In this document: piece by piece, positions 26,448-35,689 of the stretch
How the letters are laid out: the number at the start of each line of letters is the position of its first letter
How positions within the stretch are numbered: position 1 is the stretch's first letter
Origin: CAYSCZ01 sp051155775
GTDB taxonomy: Bacteria; Bacteroidota; Bacteroidia; Cytophagales; Cyclobacteriaceae
NCBI GenBank assembly: GCA_051155775.1
Contig: DAXETV010000018.1
Span: forward strand, 1-64,000
Direction: 5' to 3'
Length of the DNA: 64,000 bases
Position numbers and translations under genes: made by a program
Notes under the pieces: generated by a model
Database searches by the model: none
Seen by the model: only the letters and a program-made list of their open reading frames with translations
Told to the model about the DNA's origin: nothing

Positions 26448-28388
26448 TTCACTTTCAAAGGCTTTAACGGCTAAATGATATAACCAATAACAAACAAACA
26501 GTACAACGATAAGTCCCGGTACATTACCAATTGGGTCTTCAAGAAGAGACATCACGTCAGAAGCACCATAAATTGCCACAGGAATGGCTAAAATAATTCC
26601 TACCAGTGCTTCTCCGGTTATTAATCCTGATGCATACAATAATCCAACCCTATTGCTTCGTCCCTCGGCTTTATTTTTTTCTTCAGTTGATAAACCGTAG
26701 CTTTTTTTCTTCTGATATCGAATAATCAGCCATGAGATGATACCTCCCAGCATGATGGCACTATCAAGTTCAAAAGGAAGATATAAACCTACTGCTACTG
26801 CTAAAACGGGTACCCTGAAATCAGACTTTCTTCTTTCTTGTATTTTATCTAAAATTATTATAAGCACCCCCAGTGCCATACCTGTATAAACCATGGTCCA
26901 GGGCAATCCATCACCAAAGACACCTTCCGCCACACTTTGCATCAATGTAGCTTGTGGCGCTGCCAGGGCATCAGGGTTTTCAATGGTTTTCGGGCCGAAT
27001 CCATAGCCTGCATTCAATAATTGGAGGACAAGAGGCAATACAACTGCGGCAGATATTACGCCAATCATCTGCATAATTTGCTGGTTTTTTGGTGTGGCCC
27101 CAAGCAGATTACCTGCTTTTAGATCTTGCATATTATCACCAGCTATAGCTGCTGCACAGGCAACAACTGATCCGATCATGATAGCTGCTGCCGGTCCGTT
27201 TTCAGCCCCTGAACCCATCAGTGCAAGTAAAATTAACGCTGAGGATAATATGGTGGCGATAGTAACTCCCGAAATGGGATTATTGGAGCTGCCTACCAAA
27301 CCTGCCATATAGCCTGCAACTGAGGCAAAAAGAAATCCAGCGATAACCATTATAATGGCCATCAACGCAGAGATTGGAATGTCTGAAACCAACCTTAGGT
27401 AAATGATGAATATCGGAATGATCATCACAGCAATGCCGATGATCACCCAGGACATCGGTGTGTCCAGTTCTGTTCTCAAAATCTTTGATTGATCAACTTT
27501 ATCTCTTAAAGCTTTGATTCCGGCTTGAAGTGCAGTTAAAATAGCATCCTTCAAACTAATAAGTGCCCACAAACCACCAACAACCATTGCACCTACACCC
27601 AGATATCTGATGTGACTGCTCCATATACTATAACCTAATGAAATGGGGTCAAGGTCTTGCGGATTGCCATTTATTGAGACAAAAATGGGTATACCTATCC
27701 ACCAGCTAATGACTCCACCAGCGAAAACCAAAATAGCAATTTTGATTCCAACGATATATCCCACGGCAATTAAAGCGGGAGAGAGGTTTATTCCAAAAAA
27801 GGAATAAGCTTTACCAATATATCCGGCTTTTGCGAAGATCCCTTCCCATATCTTGAATCCTGCTTCAAATAATTTAATCACTGCACCAGTAAGACCGCCT
27901 ATCACCAAATACCTAATCGCTTTGCCTCCTTCTTCCCCTGATTTTAGTACTTCCGAGGTTGCCACACCTTCGGGGAATTTAAGTTTAAGCTTGACGATCA
28001 ATGCTGAACGGAGCGGAATGGTGAAAAATACACCAAGTATACCGCCACATAGAGCGATAAGAAATGTTTCCAGGTAGTTAAAATCCTGCCAGTAACCCAT
28101 TAAAACTAATGCCGGAAAGGTGAAAATCACACCAGCAGCCAAAGACTCGCCCGCAGAGGCGGATGTTTGAACGATATTGTTCTCCAGGATATTATGCTTT
28201 TTGAATAATTTCAATACTGCCATGGAGATTACTGCTGCCGGAATAGACGCTGAAACGGTCATACCCGCGAATAATCCTAAATATGCATTAGCTCCTGATA
28301 GAACTACAGAAAGGAGAGCGCCTAACAGCACTGCTTTTAAAGTAACTTCCGGTAGTTTGGTTGAAGAATCAATGTATGGTTTGGCCAT
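26445..28388 (-). CDS. OPT family oligopeptide transporter
   Basis: 647 residues with about fourteen or more hydrophobic helices, matching the OPT family of proton-coupled oligopeptide (or metal-chelate) importers. Typical segments are PEVTLKAVLLGALLSVVLSG near the N-terminus and FPEGVATSEVLKSGEEGG, the conserved cytoplasmic loop. A single gene here, with no partner; convergent with the response regulator-phosphatase gene and sharing its terminator hairpin. Confidence 0.93.
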   Translation of the reverse strand: MAKPYIDSSTKLPEVTLKAVLLGALLSVVLSGANAYLGLFAGMTVSASIPAAVISMAVLKLFKKHNILENNIVQTSASAGESLAAGVIFTFPALVLMGYWQDFNYLETFLIALCGGILGVFFTIPLRSALIVKLKLKFPEGVATSEVLKSGEEGGKAIRYLVIGGLTGAVIKLFEAGFKIWEGIFAKAGYIGKAYSFFGINLSPALIAVGYIVGIKIAILVFAGGVISWWIGIPIFVSINGNPQDLDPISLGYSIWSSHIRYLGVGAMVVGGLWALISLKDAILTALQAGIKALRDKVDQSKILRTELDTPMSWVIIGIAVMIIPIFIIYLRLVSDIPISALMAIIMVIAGFLFASVAGYMAGLVGSSNNPISGVTIATILSSALILLALMGSGAENGPAAAIMIGSVVACAAAIAGDNMQDLKAGNLLGATPKNQQIMQMIGVISAAVVLPLVLQLLNAGYGFGPKTIENPDALAAPQATLMQSVAEGVFGDGLPWTMVYTGMALGVLIIILDKIQERRKSDFRVPVLAVAVGLYLPFELDSAIMLGGIISWLIIRYQKKKSYGLSTEEKNKAEGRSNRVGLLYASGLITGEALVGIILAIPVAIYGASDVMSLLEDPIGNVPGLIVVLFVCYWLYHLAVKAFESE

Positions 28389-28500
28389 AATGAATTTGTT
28401 ACCAGGTTTTTGTGATTAATCCCGGTAAAATACAAATTGATTACACAAGCTCAAAACCTGGCCCTTAAAATTCTTTCAAAAACTAGTTAATTGATAAGGA

Positions 28501-29409
28501 TTAATAAATTATGATATTTCCGGAAGAAGCTTTAGCTGCTATTAATACCCCTTCTGTTCTTTTAATGAATTTATCTTCGGCAGATAAGTTACCTACTTTG
28601 ATATTGCCGGAGGAAGTCTTCAAATCGTAGGCATATTCTTTAGGATTATTTTCGACATCCATAGAAATATTCCCTGAAGAAGAGCTTAAAAATGAATCAC
28701 CAGTTATTTTAACTCCGGTACCTTTTATGCCTCCAGACGTAGTTTCTAATTCTAATGAACCTGTGGTATCATTGATTTTTATATCACCTGACGAATTTGT
28801 GGCTGAGATATTACCTTTTGAATTTCTTATCGTAATATTCCCGGATGAAGTTTTTGCGTTTATATTCCCTGTTATGTCATTCAGTGACAGGTTTCCTGAG
28901 GAAGCATTGGCGCTAATGTTTCCTTTGGCTCCATAAAGTTTGATATTACCAGATGATGCCTCTACCGAAATATCATTATTGATATTATTGGCCGTTATAT
29001 TTCCTGAACTGGCATCTACTTCAATATTATTCCCACTTAAATTTTCTAGTTCTATATTTCCTGAACTGTTATCAATGACTATATCGATATTTTCAGGTAT
29101 TTTAAAATTTAATTTTGATCTCAAATTATTGTATCCCCAGTTAGATCCTTGGCGATCTATCCATACTTTTAGCTTGCCGTTGATGATTTCGTGCTCAATG
29201 GTATATTTTCCCTTTTTACCGGAACCGGTAATTATTCCATCGAATACAACTTTATTCCCTTGCCCGGTAATATAAATATTAGAAAATGACCCTTCTACCA
29301 TGAGCGACTTAATATTTTCCAATGTGAGCGATTTTTTGTCAATTGCATTTTGACCAAATGTAGGTTGGATGACCCATAGAAGCAGAATGAAGATTAAAAC
29401 GATTTTCAT
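28501..29409 (-). CDS. DUF4097-type secreted beta-repeat protein with SSGNI repeats
   Basis: 302 residues with a signal peptide (MKIVLIFILLLWVIQPTFGQ). From about residue 115 to the end the sequence is a series of short beta-strand units, most of which contain SSGN or a close variant (about ten copies, spaced about 17-25 residues), ending with ASSGNIIIY. This is the pattern of DUF4097/putative-adhesin proteins, which fold as stacked beta-helical rungs. Role unknown; probably cell-envelope exposed. The ATG at 29409 is preferred to a TTG 18 bases upstream. Divergent from the lipoprotein gene at 29510. Confidence 0.8.
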   Translation of the reverse strand: MKIVLIFILLLWVIQPTFGQNAIDKKSLTLENIKSLMVEGSFSNIYITGQGNKVVFDGIITGSGKKGKYTIEHEIINGKLKVWIDRQGSNWGYNNLRSKLNFKIPENIDIVIDNSSGNIELENLSGNNIEVDASSGNITANNINNDISVEASSGNIKLYGAKGNISANASSGNLSLNDITGNINAKTSSGNITIRNSKGNISATNSSGDIKINDTTGSLELETTSGGIKGTGVKITGDSFLSSSSGNISMDVENNPKEYAYDLKTSSGNIKVGNLSAEDKFIKRTEGVLIAAKASSGNIIIY

Positions 29410-29509
29410 AACCAATAAGTATTTCAAGTAGTACTACACTATCCACCAGAAGGTAACACATTTCCACAAATATTTTTTGATATTTGTCTGGCTTAATAAC
29501 TTTATAAGT

Positions 29510-30310
29510 ATGAATAACAGATCAAACACACTCATCTTTTTTATTGCTTTATCATTTATGATTGGATGTGGAAATAACAAAGAGGATTCATCAAAGCAAG
29601 AAAGTAAAGAAGAACCAGTAGTAGATTACTCAAAATATCCTGAACCATTATCAAAAGCGCTGCAAGCACATGGCGGATTGGATACGTGGAAGGATTATAA
29701 ATCTTTAGACTTTGACAAAATCACCGAAGAGGGTAGGGAGCATCATTTAATTGATCTGGAAAACAGAAAGGTGCTAATAATTACGGAAGATTATCAATTG
29801 GGGTTCAACGGTGAAAAAATATGGGTAAATCCTGATAAAGAATCATTTCCTGGTAGCTCCCCCCGCTTTTATCATAATCTTTGGTTTTATTTTTATGCTT
29901 TTCCATTTATAGTCACCGATCCTGGAGCCAATCAGAAGTCAATAGGAATGGAAACATTCAATGGTGAAAAATATGAAAAGGTATTTGTAACTTATAATAA
30001 TGGGGTAGGAGATTCACCTGAAGATCAATATATCTTATATATCAATAAGGAAAATAACCAACTGGAATTTATCAACTATTCCGTAACTTACTTCGATGAG
30101 TCAAAAGCCACAGATTATAATGTCTTAGTGTATGATGAATGGAAAAAAGTAGGGAACCTAATATTACCGGTTGCTTTAACAGGTTATAAATGGGAGAACG
30201 ATACCATCGGCGATGAAAGATACAAAATGACTTTTGATAATATCAGGTTAAGGACTGTTAAACCAGATCAGGATTTATTTGAAATTCCTGATCAGGCTTA
30301 TGTTGAATAG
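29510..30310 (+). CDS. Putative lipoprotein, HGGLDTW (DUF6503-like) family
   Basis: 266 residues. A lipoprotein signal ends at a Cys in SFMIGCGNNKED; a charged linker follows. The mature protein starts with ALQAHGGLDTWKDYKSL, a recurrent motif in Bacteroidota proteins of the DUF6503 type, and then resembles outer-membrane lipoprotein sorting factors with beta-rich sequence. No enzyme motif seen. Start set at ATG 29510, eleven codons after the open frame begins, because the signal peptide begins there. Confidence 0.7.
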   Translation: MNNRSNTLIFFIALSFMIGCGNNKEDSSKQESKEEPVVDYSKYPEPLSKALQAHGGLDTWKDYKSLDFDKITEEGREHHLIDLENRKVLIITEDYQLGFNGEKIWVNPDKESFPGSSPRFYHNLWFYFYAFPFIVTDPGANQKSIGMETFNGEKYEKVFVTYNNGVGDSPEDQYILYINKENNQLEFINYSVTYFDESKATDYNVLVYDEWKKVGNLILPVALTGYKWENDTIGDERYKMTFDNIRLRTVKPDQDLFEIPDQAYVE

Positions 30311-30326
30311 TATTATTATTTGATCT

Positions 30327-32429
30327 TTATCCTATTTCAATCTCGGTAAGCTCTGCGAGTAACCTGAGTCCTTCTTTCAGATACGGATCATCAGAGAGTT
30401 TTTTCTCAATATCTAATTCCTCATCATTTATCTCTGAGTCATTTATTGTTGTACTTTCGATGTCGGAGGTATCCTCTTCTTCTTGCTCTTCTTTACTTCC
30501 TTTTTCTCGTTTTCTTTCCTGCAGATTTAATGAAACTGCTGATTTATCCTTATTTCTATCTCTATCTTCAATATTTTTAACTAGGCGCTTCAAGTCTTTA
30601 TCTGTATTGAGATCATCAAGATAAAGGTCATTTAGCCGGTTTATGATTTCTTCTGAGATCAAATCGGATTCTTCATAAGAAGTTGATGAGATCTTATCCC
30701 AAGGTAAAGCATTGTCTCTGGAACTCTCACCAAAATTCTCATCTTCATATGGGGAAGGAAATTTTATATCAGGCTGGACCCCTCTTTTTTGGGTGCTGCT
30801 TCCCGTAATTCTATAAAATTTGGCCAGGGTAATTTTTAATTGACCATATTTTACATCCGCATTTGAGCCTGAGTTTCCGGCAATCTTAGGCCCTTTCAAA
30901 AACCTATCCAGGCTAATAAGGTTCTGGACAGTGCCTTTTCCAAAAGTCGACTCGCCAACTACAATACCCCTTTTATAGTCCTGTATTGCCCCTGAGAATA
31001 TTTCGGATGCTGAAGCACTAAACCTATTTATCATCACAGCTAGCGGGCCATCATAATAAGTCTTAAAATCTTTGTCCGTTCCATCATCCATGGATCCATC
31101 GGAATTTTTTATTTGAACCACTGGGCCATGCGGTATAAAAAGCCCTGTTAGTTCTATTGCCTCCTGCAGTGACCCACCGCCGTTATGGCGTAAATCAATT
31201 AATAGTCCATCAATATTTTCTTCTTTTAGCTCAGCAATCAATTTTTTAACATCCCTGGTGGTGCTTTTGTAGTCTTTTACACCTTTCCTTGCTTCTTCAA
31301 AATCTATGTAAAAACTTGGTACAGTGATAACTCCAAGCTTGTAACTATCACCCCCATTATCGAAAGGAATTATTTCTGATTTAGCTGATTGCTCTTCTAA
31401 TTTTATTTTATCCCTTACAATTCTAATTGTATCAAATTCGGCATTGGTAGCAGCTGTATGAGGAATGATCACCAACCTGACCACTGATCCCTTAGGACCC
31501 CTAATTAATTGAACCACATCATCCAGCCTCCACCCTATAACATCCTCAAATCTTCCGGTATCGCCCTGAGCAACACCAATAATTTTATCGTCTTTAAATA
31601 GTTTTTTGCTTTTGAAAGCCGGTCCTCCCGGTACAACCTCATGTACTTTTGTATAATCAATTTGTTGAACAAGCCTGGCACCAATACCTTCCAGCGACAA
31701 GCTCATATTGATTTGAAAGTTTTCAGAAGTGATGGGTGAAAAATAATTTGTGTGCGGGTCAAAAGTGCTGGTGTAAGCGTTCATGAAAAGTTGATAAACA
31801 TCCTCACTGTTATACTGTTCAATGGTTTTCTCAAATCTTTTATATCTTTTTGTCAGGATTTCCGCAGCTTCGTCATATTCTTTCCCCGCCAACATTAAAT
31901 TCAAAGCCTGGCTCTTCACTATTTTCCTCCATAGGTCATCCAACCCCTGAACTGATGCGTTCCACTCCTGGCTTTCGTCGTCAATCACCAGAGAATCACT
32001 TTTGTCAAAATCAAATCCACTATCGATTAATTCAAAAACCTCATCTATTCTACGCGCTGCACGGTTTTTATAAATTTTGAAGATTTGGTATGCTAAAGAA
32101 ACATCGCCTTTTTTTAGATAATCGTCTAATTCATACCTGTATTTCTCAAAATATTCAATATCACTTTTTTTGAAATAATATTTATTCCTATCCAGGGCTG
32201 AAAAGTAATTATCAAAAATTATAGAAGATAAAGAGTCATTAAGATCCAGTTTTCTATAATGGTGCCTACCAAGTAACCCATTTATAATTAAGGTTTGCCG
32301 TGTATGTTCTGGTTTGGGCACCAACATGTTTGATGTATCTCTTTTTACTTCAATATCTTCTGAATGCAGAGCCACAAAAGAGGTGAAAATGAATACTATC
32401 GTGCTTACTATAACTAATCCTTGCTTCAT
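30327..32429 (-). CDS. Carboxy-terminal processing protease (Prc/Tsp-like, S41)
   Basis: 700 residues with a signal sequence, a helical N-terminal domain, a PDZ domain (about 235-330, with HEVVPGGPAFKS) and an S41 peptidase core; the catalytic Ser lies in NRFSASASEIFSG (near residue 470) and the Lys in ESTFGKGTVQ 25 residues later, as in E. coli Prc. A C-terminal tail is strongly acidic (Glu/Asp run). It is a periplasmic protease that degrades or trims proteins from their C-terminus. ATG at 32429 is preferred over a longer frame with ten extra residues. Confidence 0.92.
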   Translation of the reverse strand: MKQGLVIVSTIVFIFTSFVALHSEDIEVKRDTSNMLVPKPEHTRQTLIINGLLGRHHYRKLDLNDSLSSIIFDNYFSALDRNKYYFKKSDIEYFEKYRYELDDYLKKGDVSLAYQIFKIYKNRAARRIDEVFELIDSGFDFDKSDSLVIDDESQEWNASVQGLDDLWRKIVKSQALNLMLAGKEYDEAAEILTKRYKRFEKTIEQYNSEDVYQLFMNAYTSTFDPHTNYFSPITSENFQINMSLSLEGIGARLVQQIDYTKVHEVVPGGPAFKSKKLFKDDKIIGVAQGDTGRFEDVIGWRLDDVVQLIRGPKGSVVRLVIIPHTAATNAEFDTIRIVRDKIKLEEQSAKSEIIPFDNGGDSYKLGVITVPSFYIDFEEARKGVKDYKSTTRDVKKLIAELKEENIDGLLIDLRHNGGGSLQEAIELTGLFIPHGPVVQIKNSDGSMDDGTDKDFKTYYDGPLAVMINRFSASASEIFSGAIQDYKRGIVVGESTFGKGTVQNLISLDRFLKGPKIAGNSGSNADVKYGQLKITLAKFYRITGSSTQKRGVQPDIKFPSPYEDENFGESSRDNALPWDKISSTSYEESDLISEEIINRLNDLYLDDLNTDKDLKRLVKNIEDRDRNKDKSAVSLNLQERKREKGSKEEQEEEDTSDIESTTINDSEINDEELDIEKKLSDDPYLKEGLRLLAELTEIEIG

Positions 32430-32600
32430 TATTATATTTTTCTGTACACTACAATGCAAAACGAATTAAACCTATAAAAGATAAGATTTCTCCAATTTGT
32501 TGTTAAAATGATTGGCTTTAAAATTTAAAACAATAGTAATGCCAAGTAGATCATTCAAGTCAATTTAGCTAAATTAGTGTTAAACCCACAACGCGTTGTT

Positions 32601-33743
32601 ATGAATGAACAATTAGAAAACAAAACTATAAAAAAGATATTTCCTAAGGCCAAAGATTTTTTACCGGTCAATGGTACTGATTTCATTGAATTTTATGTAA
32701 GCAATGCAAAACAGGCAGCTTATTATTATCAATCCGCTTTTGGTTTCCAACCATTAGCTTATGCTGGTCTTGAAACAGGTCTAAAGGACAGAAATTCCTA
32801 TGCCGTAGTACAGGATAAAATCAGATTGGTATTCACCTCACCGTTAAAAAGTGATACTGAAATTGGTAAACACATTGATAAGCACGGTGATGGTGTAAGG
32901 TTTGTCGCTCTTTGGGTGGATGATGCAGAAAAATCATATAATGAGACCGTATCGAGGGGCGCAAAATCATTTATGGAACCACTAGAAGAACAGGATCAAT
33001 TTGGCAAAATCAAAAAATCCGGTATTCATACTTATGGTGATACCGTACACCTTTTTATCGAAAGAAAGGACTACCGGGGTGCGTTTATGCCGGGATTTGT
33101 TGAGTGGAAACCAGCATATAAGCCGCTGGCTCTGGGCCTGAAATATGTTGATCACATGGTAGGCAATGTTGGGTGGGGAGAAATGAACACCTGGGCAAAA
33201 TTTTATGCGGAAGTGATGGGTTTTGCCCAACTAATTTCTTTTGATGATAAAGACATTTCCACAGAATACACGGCATTGATGAGTAAGGTAATGACTAATG
33301 GCAATGGTAGGATTAAATTTCCAATCAATGAACCGGCGGAAGGAAAGAAAAAATCACAAATAGAAGAGTACTTAGATTTTTATGAAGGGGCAGGCGTTCA
33401 GCATATTGCCATTGCAACAGATAATATAATTGAGACCGTGAATGAACTTAAAAAAAGGGGGGTTGAATTTTTGAATATTCCTGAAACCTATTACAATGAG
33501 CTTAGTGCCCGGGTTGGAGCAATTGATGAGTCAATAGAGTCATTGAGACAATTAGGAATACTTGTAGATAGAGATGATGAGGGATACTTATTGCAGATTT
33601 TTACGAAGCCTGTCGAACCCAGACCCACATTGTTTTATGAAATAATACAACGAAAAGGCGCTAATTCTTTTGGTAAGGGCAATTTCAAAGCGCTATTTGA
33701 AGCCATAGAACGCGAACAGTCAAAAAGAGGTACGCTGCAATAA
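32601..33743 (+). CDS. hpd: 4-Hydroxyphenylpyruvate dioxygenase
   Basis: 380 residues, two vicinal-oxygen-chelate domains. Iron ligands are visible as His in YVDHMVGNVG, His in GVQHIAIATDN and Glu in LFYEIIQRKG. It converts 4-hydroxyphenylpyruvate to homogentisate in tyrosine degradation; the last enzyme of that route (fahA) is at 47875. Homogentisate dioxygenase is not in the window. The ATG at 32601 is preferred to an in-frame GTG at 32577. Confidence 0.95.
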   Translation: MNEQLENKTIKKIFPKAKDFLPVNGTDFIEFYVSNAKQAAYYYQSAFGFQPLAYAGLETGLKDRNSYAVVQDKIRLVFTSPLKSDTEIGKHIDKHGDGVRFVALWVDDAEKSYNETVSRGAKSFMEPLEEQDQFGKIKKSGIHTYGDTVHLFIERKDYRGAFMPGFVEWKPAYKPLALGLKYVDHMVGNVGWGEMNTWAKFYAEVMGFAQLISFDDKDISTEYTALMSKVMTNGNGRIKFPINEPAEGKKKSQIEEYLDFYEGAGVQHIAIATDNIIETVNELKKRGVEFLNIPETYYNELSARVGAIDESIESLRQLGILVDRDDEGYLLQIFTKPVEPRPTLFYEIIQRKGANSFGKGNFKALFEAIEREQSKRGTLQ

Positions 33744-33775
33744 TAATTTTATTTTATAACGTTAGATAGGCGTGT

Positions 33776-34171
33776 ATGTATAAAAAATCTGGAATAATGA
33801 TTTTAGAGAGTATAGTGCGAGTTAATAGGATCAGTTACTGTTTTCTCTTCCCATTCCTTTTATTTATATATTCTTTTCAGGCAACCGGGCAAACAAGTAA
33901 GGATGAGAAGGAAGACTATAAAGCGCGGACGGGAGCATCCGATTTTTCTACTTATCAAAAATATAATAAGCGCCTGGGCAGATCGTATGACAAGGAGGTA
34001 AAAGCGTTTAGAAAACGCATGAAGCAAAACGTTAAGAAATATAAAAAAATGTACAGGCAGTTGGACAAACCACAATATTCAGATCCTACTTATTTTGGTC
34101 ATAAGAGACCCCCCAAAAAAAGACCGCTGGGAAAAAGAAAATTTTGTAAAGTCTGTGGCATAGTCCATTAA
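33776..34171 (+). CDS. Small basic exported protein ending in CKVCGIVH
   Basis: 131 residues. A hydrophobic segment (about 20-38) followed by ATGQ looks like a signal peptide; the mature part is extremely rich in Lys, Arg and Tyr, with no predicted helix bundle or known domain, and ends in a Cys-x-x-Cys plus terminal His. I do not recognise it. Its charge suggests binding to nucleic acid, polysaccharide or lipopolysaccharide, and the CxxC...H tail could bind a metal; both are guesses. It lies between hpd and deoC, 13 bases before deoC. Confidence 0.6.
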   Translation: MYKKSGIMILESIVRVNRISYCFLFPFLLFIYSFQATGQTSKDEKEDYKARTGASDFSTYQKYNKRLGRSYDKEVKAFRKRMKQNVKKYKKMYRQLDKPQYSDPTYFGHKRPPKKRPLGKRKFCKVCGIVH

Positions 34172-34184
34172 AGTTAAACATTAG

Positions 34185-34835
34185 ATGATAGTAAACGGAT
34201 ACCTGGAACATACCGACCTGAGTCCACTTATTACGGGTAGTGATGTAGACAAATTAGTAGAAGAGGCCAAAGAATTTGGATTTTTAGGTATTTGCGTTCC
34301 CCCTTTTTGGGTTAAGAGGGCATTTAGAGAAATTAATGGCTATGGTTTAAGATTAATAACGCCTGTGGGATTTCCTTTTGGTAATCAAATGACTGAAACT
34401 AAAATGGAAGAGTTAAACTTTGCAATCAGGGATGGAGCAAATGAGGTTGATGTGGTAATGAACTTTTCTGCATTTCATATTAAAATGCCATGGACTAAAA
34501 TTGAATTAGCAAAAATTTCTAAGGTAGCACATGAAAATGGATGTCTTTTAAAAGTTATAATAGAACACGGATTTTGGAATGATGAACAGAAAAAGAATGC
34601 CGCAAGATTGGTATCCGACATTGGAGCTGATTTTTTGAAGACCTCAACAGGTTATTTTGATCACTTTCCGGTAGACCGGTCAACAGTAGAATTTTTTCGA
34701 AAAGTGTTACCTGAAGATGTTGGCATTAAAGCTTCAGGTGGTATTGTATCCAAAAATAAGGTTGTTGAACTTATTAAAGCAGGTGCTGATAGAATAGGCA
34801 CGTCCGCGGCTATGAAAATAATAAAAGAAGAATGA
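34185..34835 (+). CDS. deoC: Deoxyribose-phosphate aldolase
   Basis: 216-residue TIM-barrel aldolase that splits 2-deoxyribose 5-phosphate into glyceraldehyde 3-phosphate and acetaldehyde in deoxynucleoside salvage. The Schiff-base lysine is in DFLKTSTGYF and the second lysine in GIKASGGI; the phosphate loop is RIGTSAA. The N-terminus starts with LEHTDLSP as expected. Length is normal for the family. It is followed without gap by acyP. Confidence 0.95.
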   Translation: MIVNGYLEHTDLSPLITGSDVDKLVEEAKEFGFLGICVPPFWVKRAFREINGYGLRLITPVGFPFGNQMTETKMEELNFAIRDGANEVDVVMNFSAFHIKMPWTKIELAKISKVAHENGCLLKVIIEHGFWNDEQKKNAARLVSDIGADFLKTSTGYFDHFPVDRSTVEFFRKVLPEDVGIKASGGIVSKNKVVELIKAGADRIGTSAAMKIIKEE

Positions 34836-35111
34836 ATGATGAAAGCTTACAGTATTAAAGTAGAAGGTACAGTGCAGGGAGTCTTTTTCAGGAAGTCAGC
34901 ACAGGATAAAGCAATGCAATTAGGTTTAACCGGATGGGTGAAAAATGAAGTAGATGGAAGTGTTAAAATTTTCGTTCAGGGAGATGAGCATAAGCTTTCT
35001 GATTTCACAGCATGGTGTAAAAAAGGCCCAGAATTAGCTGCAGTAAGTGACTTAACGGTTGACAAGGCTGAGGTTAATGATGCGTATAAATTCTTCCAAA
35101 TCATTTACTGA
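34836..35111 (+). CDS. acyP: Acylphosphatase
   Basis: 91 residues, full-length acylphosphatase: the active-site Arg is in VQGVFFRKSA and the Asn in GWVKNEVDGSV. It hydrolyses acyl phosphates such as carbamoyl and acetyl phosphate in the cytoplasm. Two in-frame ATGs occur at the start (34836 and 34839); deoC stops one base before the first. Its end overlaps the converging gene on the other strand by seven bases. Confidence 0.92.
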   Translation: MMKAYSIKVEGTVQGVFFRKSAQDKAMQLGLTGWVKNEVDGSVKIFVQGDEHKLSDFTAWCKKGPELAAVSDLTVDKAEVNDAYKFFQIIY

Positions 35112-35605
35112 GCCAGCGGAAGAATCTTGTCAATTTTTTTTCTCCTGTCTATTCTAATCTGAAATATGGTTTCCAGGTACTCTTTAAGATAAATATTTAA
35201 AAAATGATGATTAGAACTGGCATCTAGCAACTGTTTTATCAGAACTTTCAGAAGGTTCCTATCAGATAAAAAACTGCTTAGCTCTGAGCTATAAAAAATT
35301 TCCCAATCTTTTCTGAATTTTTCATAATGGGAGGTTCCATCCCAGAGTAATTCAAGCTGATTATCAGCATGTTGTAGCCTGTATATTGCTGCAAGATTAT
35401 CATAAAACAGACTAAACGTATTTTCTGGAATCCCTTTTATGTTATTAATTCTTGTGCTTACTTCATCATTTAAGTTTAGAGGATTGAAAAGCTTGAAATA
35501 GTGGACTTTTATTAAATGACTAAGAAGGGTAAAAAAACTATTCTTAGAATCCTTTTGAGCAGATTCAAGGATATAATTTTTGTCCAGAGGAAAATATTTT
35601 TGCAT
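35105..35605 (-). CDS. Unknown soluble helical protein
   Basis: 166 residues, predicted mostly alpha-helical, with many aromatic and Lys/Glu residues, no signal peptide, no membrane segment and no motif I recognise. It ends with a basic patch (RIDRRKKIDK). Convergent with acyP, overlapping its end by seven bases. A perfect -7-like box for this strand (TAATTTTG, read at 35619-35612) lies only about 7 bases before the ATG, so the mRNA may have almost no leader. Not a known family to me. Confidence 0.6.
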   Translation of the reverse strand: MQKYFPLDKNYILESAQKDSKNSFFTLLSHLIKVHYFKLFNPLNLNDEVSTRINNIKGIPENTFSLFYDNLAAIYRLQHADNQLELLWDGTSHYEKFRKDWEIFYSSELSSFLSDRNLLKVLIKQLLDASSNHHFLNIYLKEYLETIFQIRIDRRKKIDKILPLAQ

Positions 35606-35630
35606 TTACCGCAAAATTAGTAAAATACAC

Positions 35631-35663
35631 AAAAAAAGCTGCCTGCATAACGCAAACAGCTTT
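35631..35663 (-). terminator. Terminator of the Asp9 lipoprotein gene
   Basis: Read on the minus strand: AAAGCTG, then a small inner stem TGC...GCA, then CAGCTTT and a run of seven T. The 7-base-pair outer stem plus T-run is a typical intrinsic terminator, 27 bases downstream of the lipoprotein stop. Confidence 0.75.
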
Positions 35664-35689
35664 CATTTATATTTTTCAGTATTAAAGTA

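Noticed and set aside
28727..29275. Forward open frames opposite the SSGNI repeat gene
   Set aside because: They are mirror images of the repeated codons on the other strand, lack signals for translation, and their products are low-complexity hydrophobic strings.
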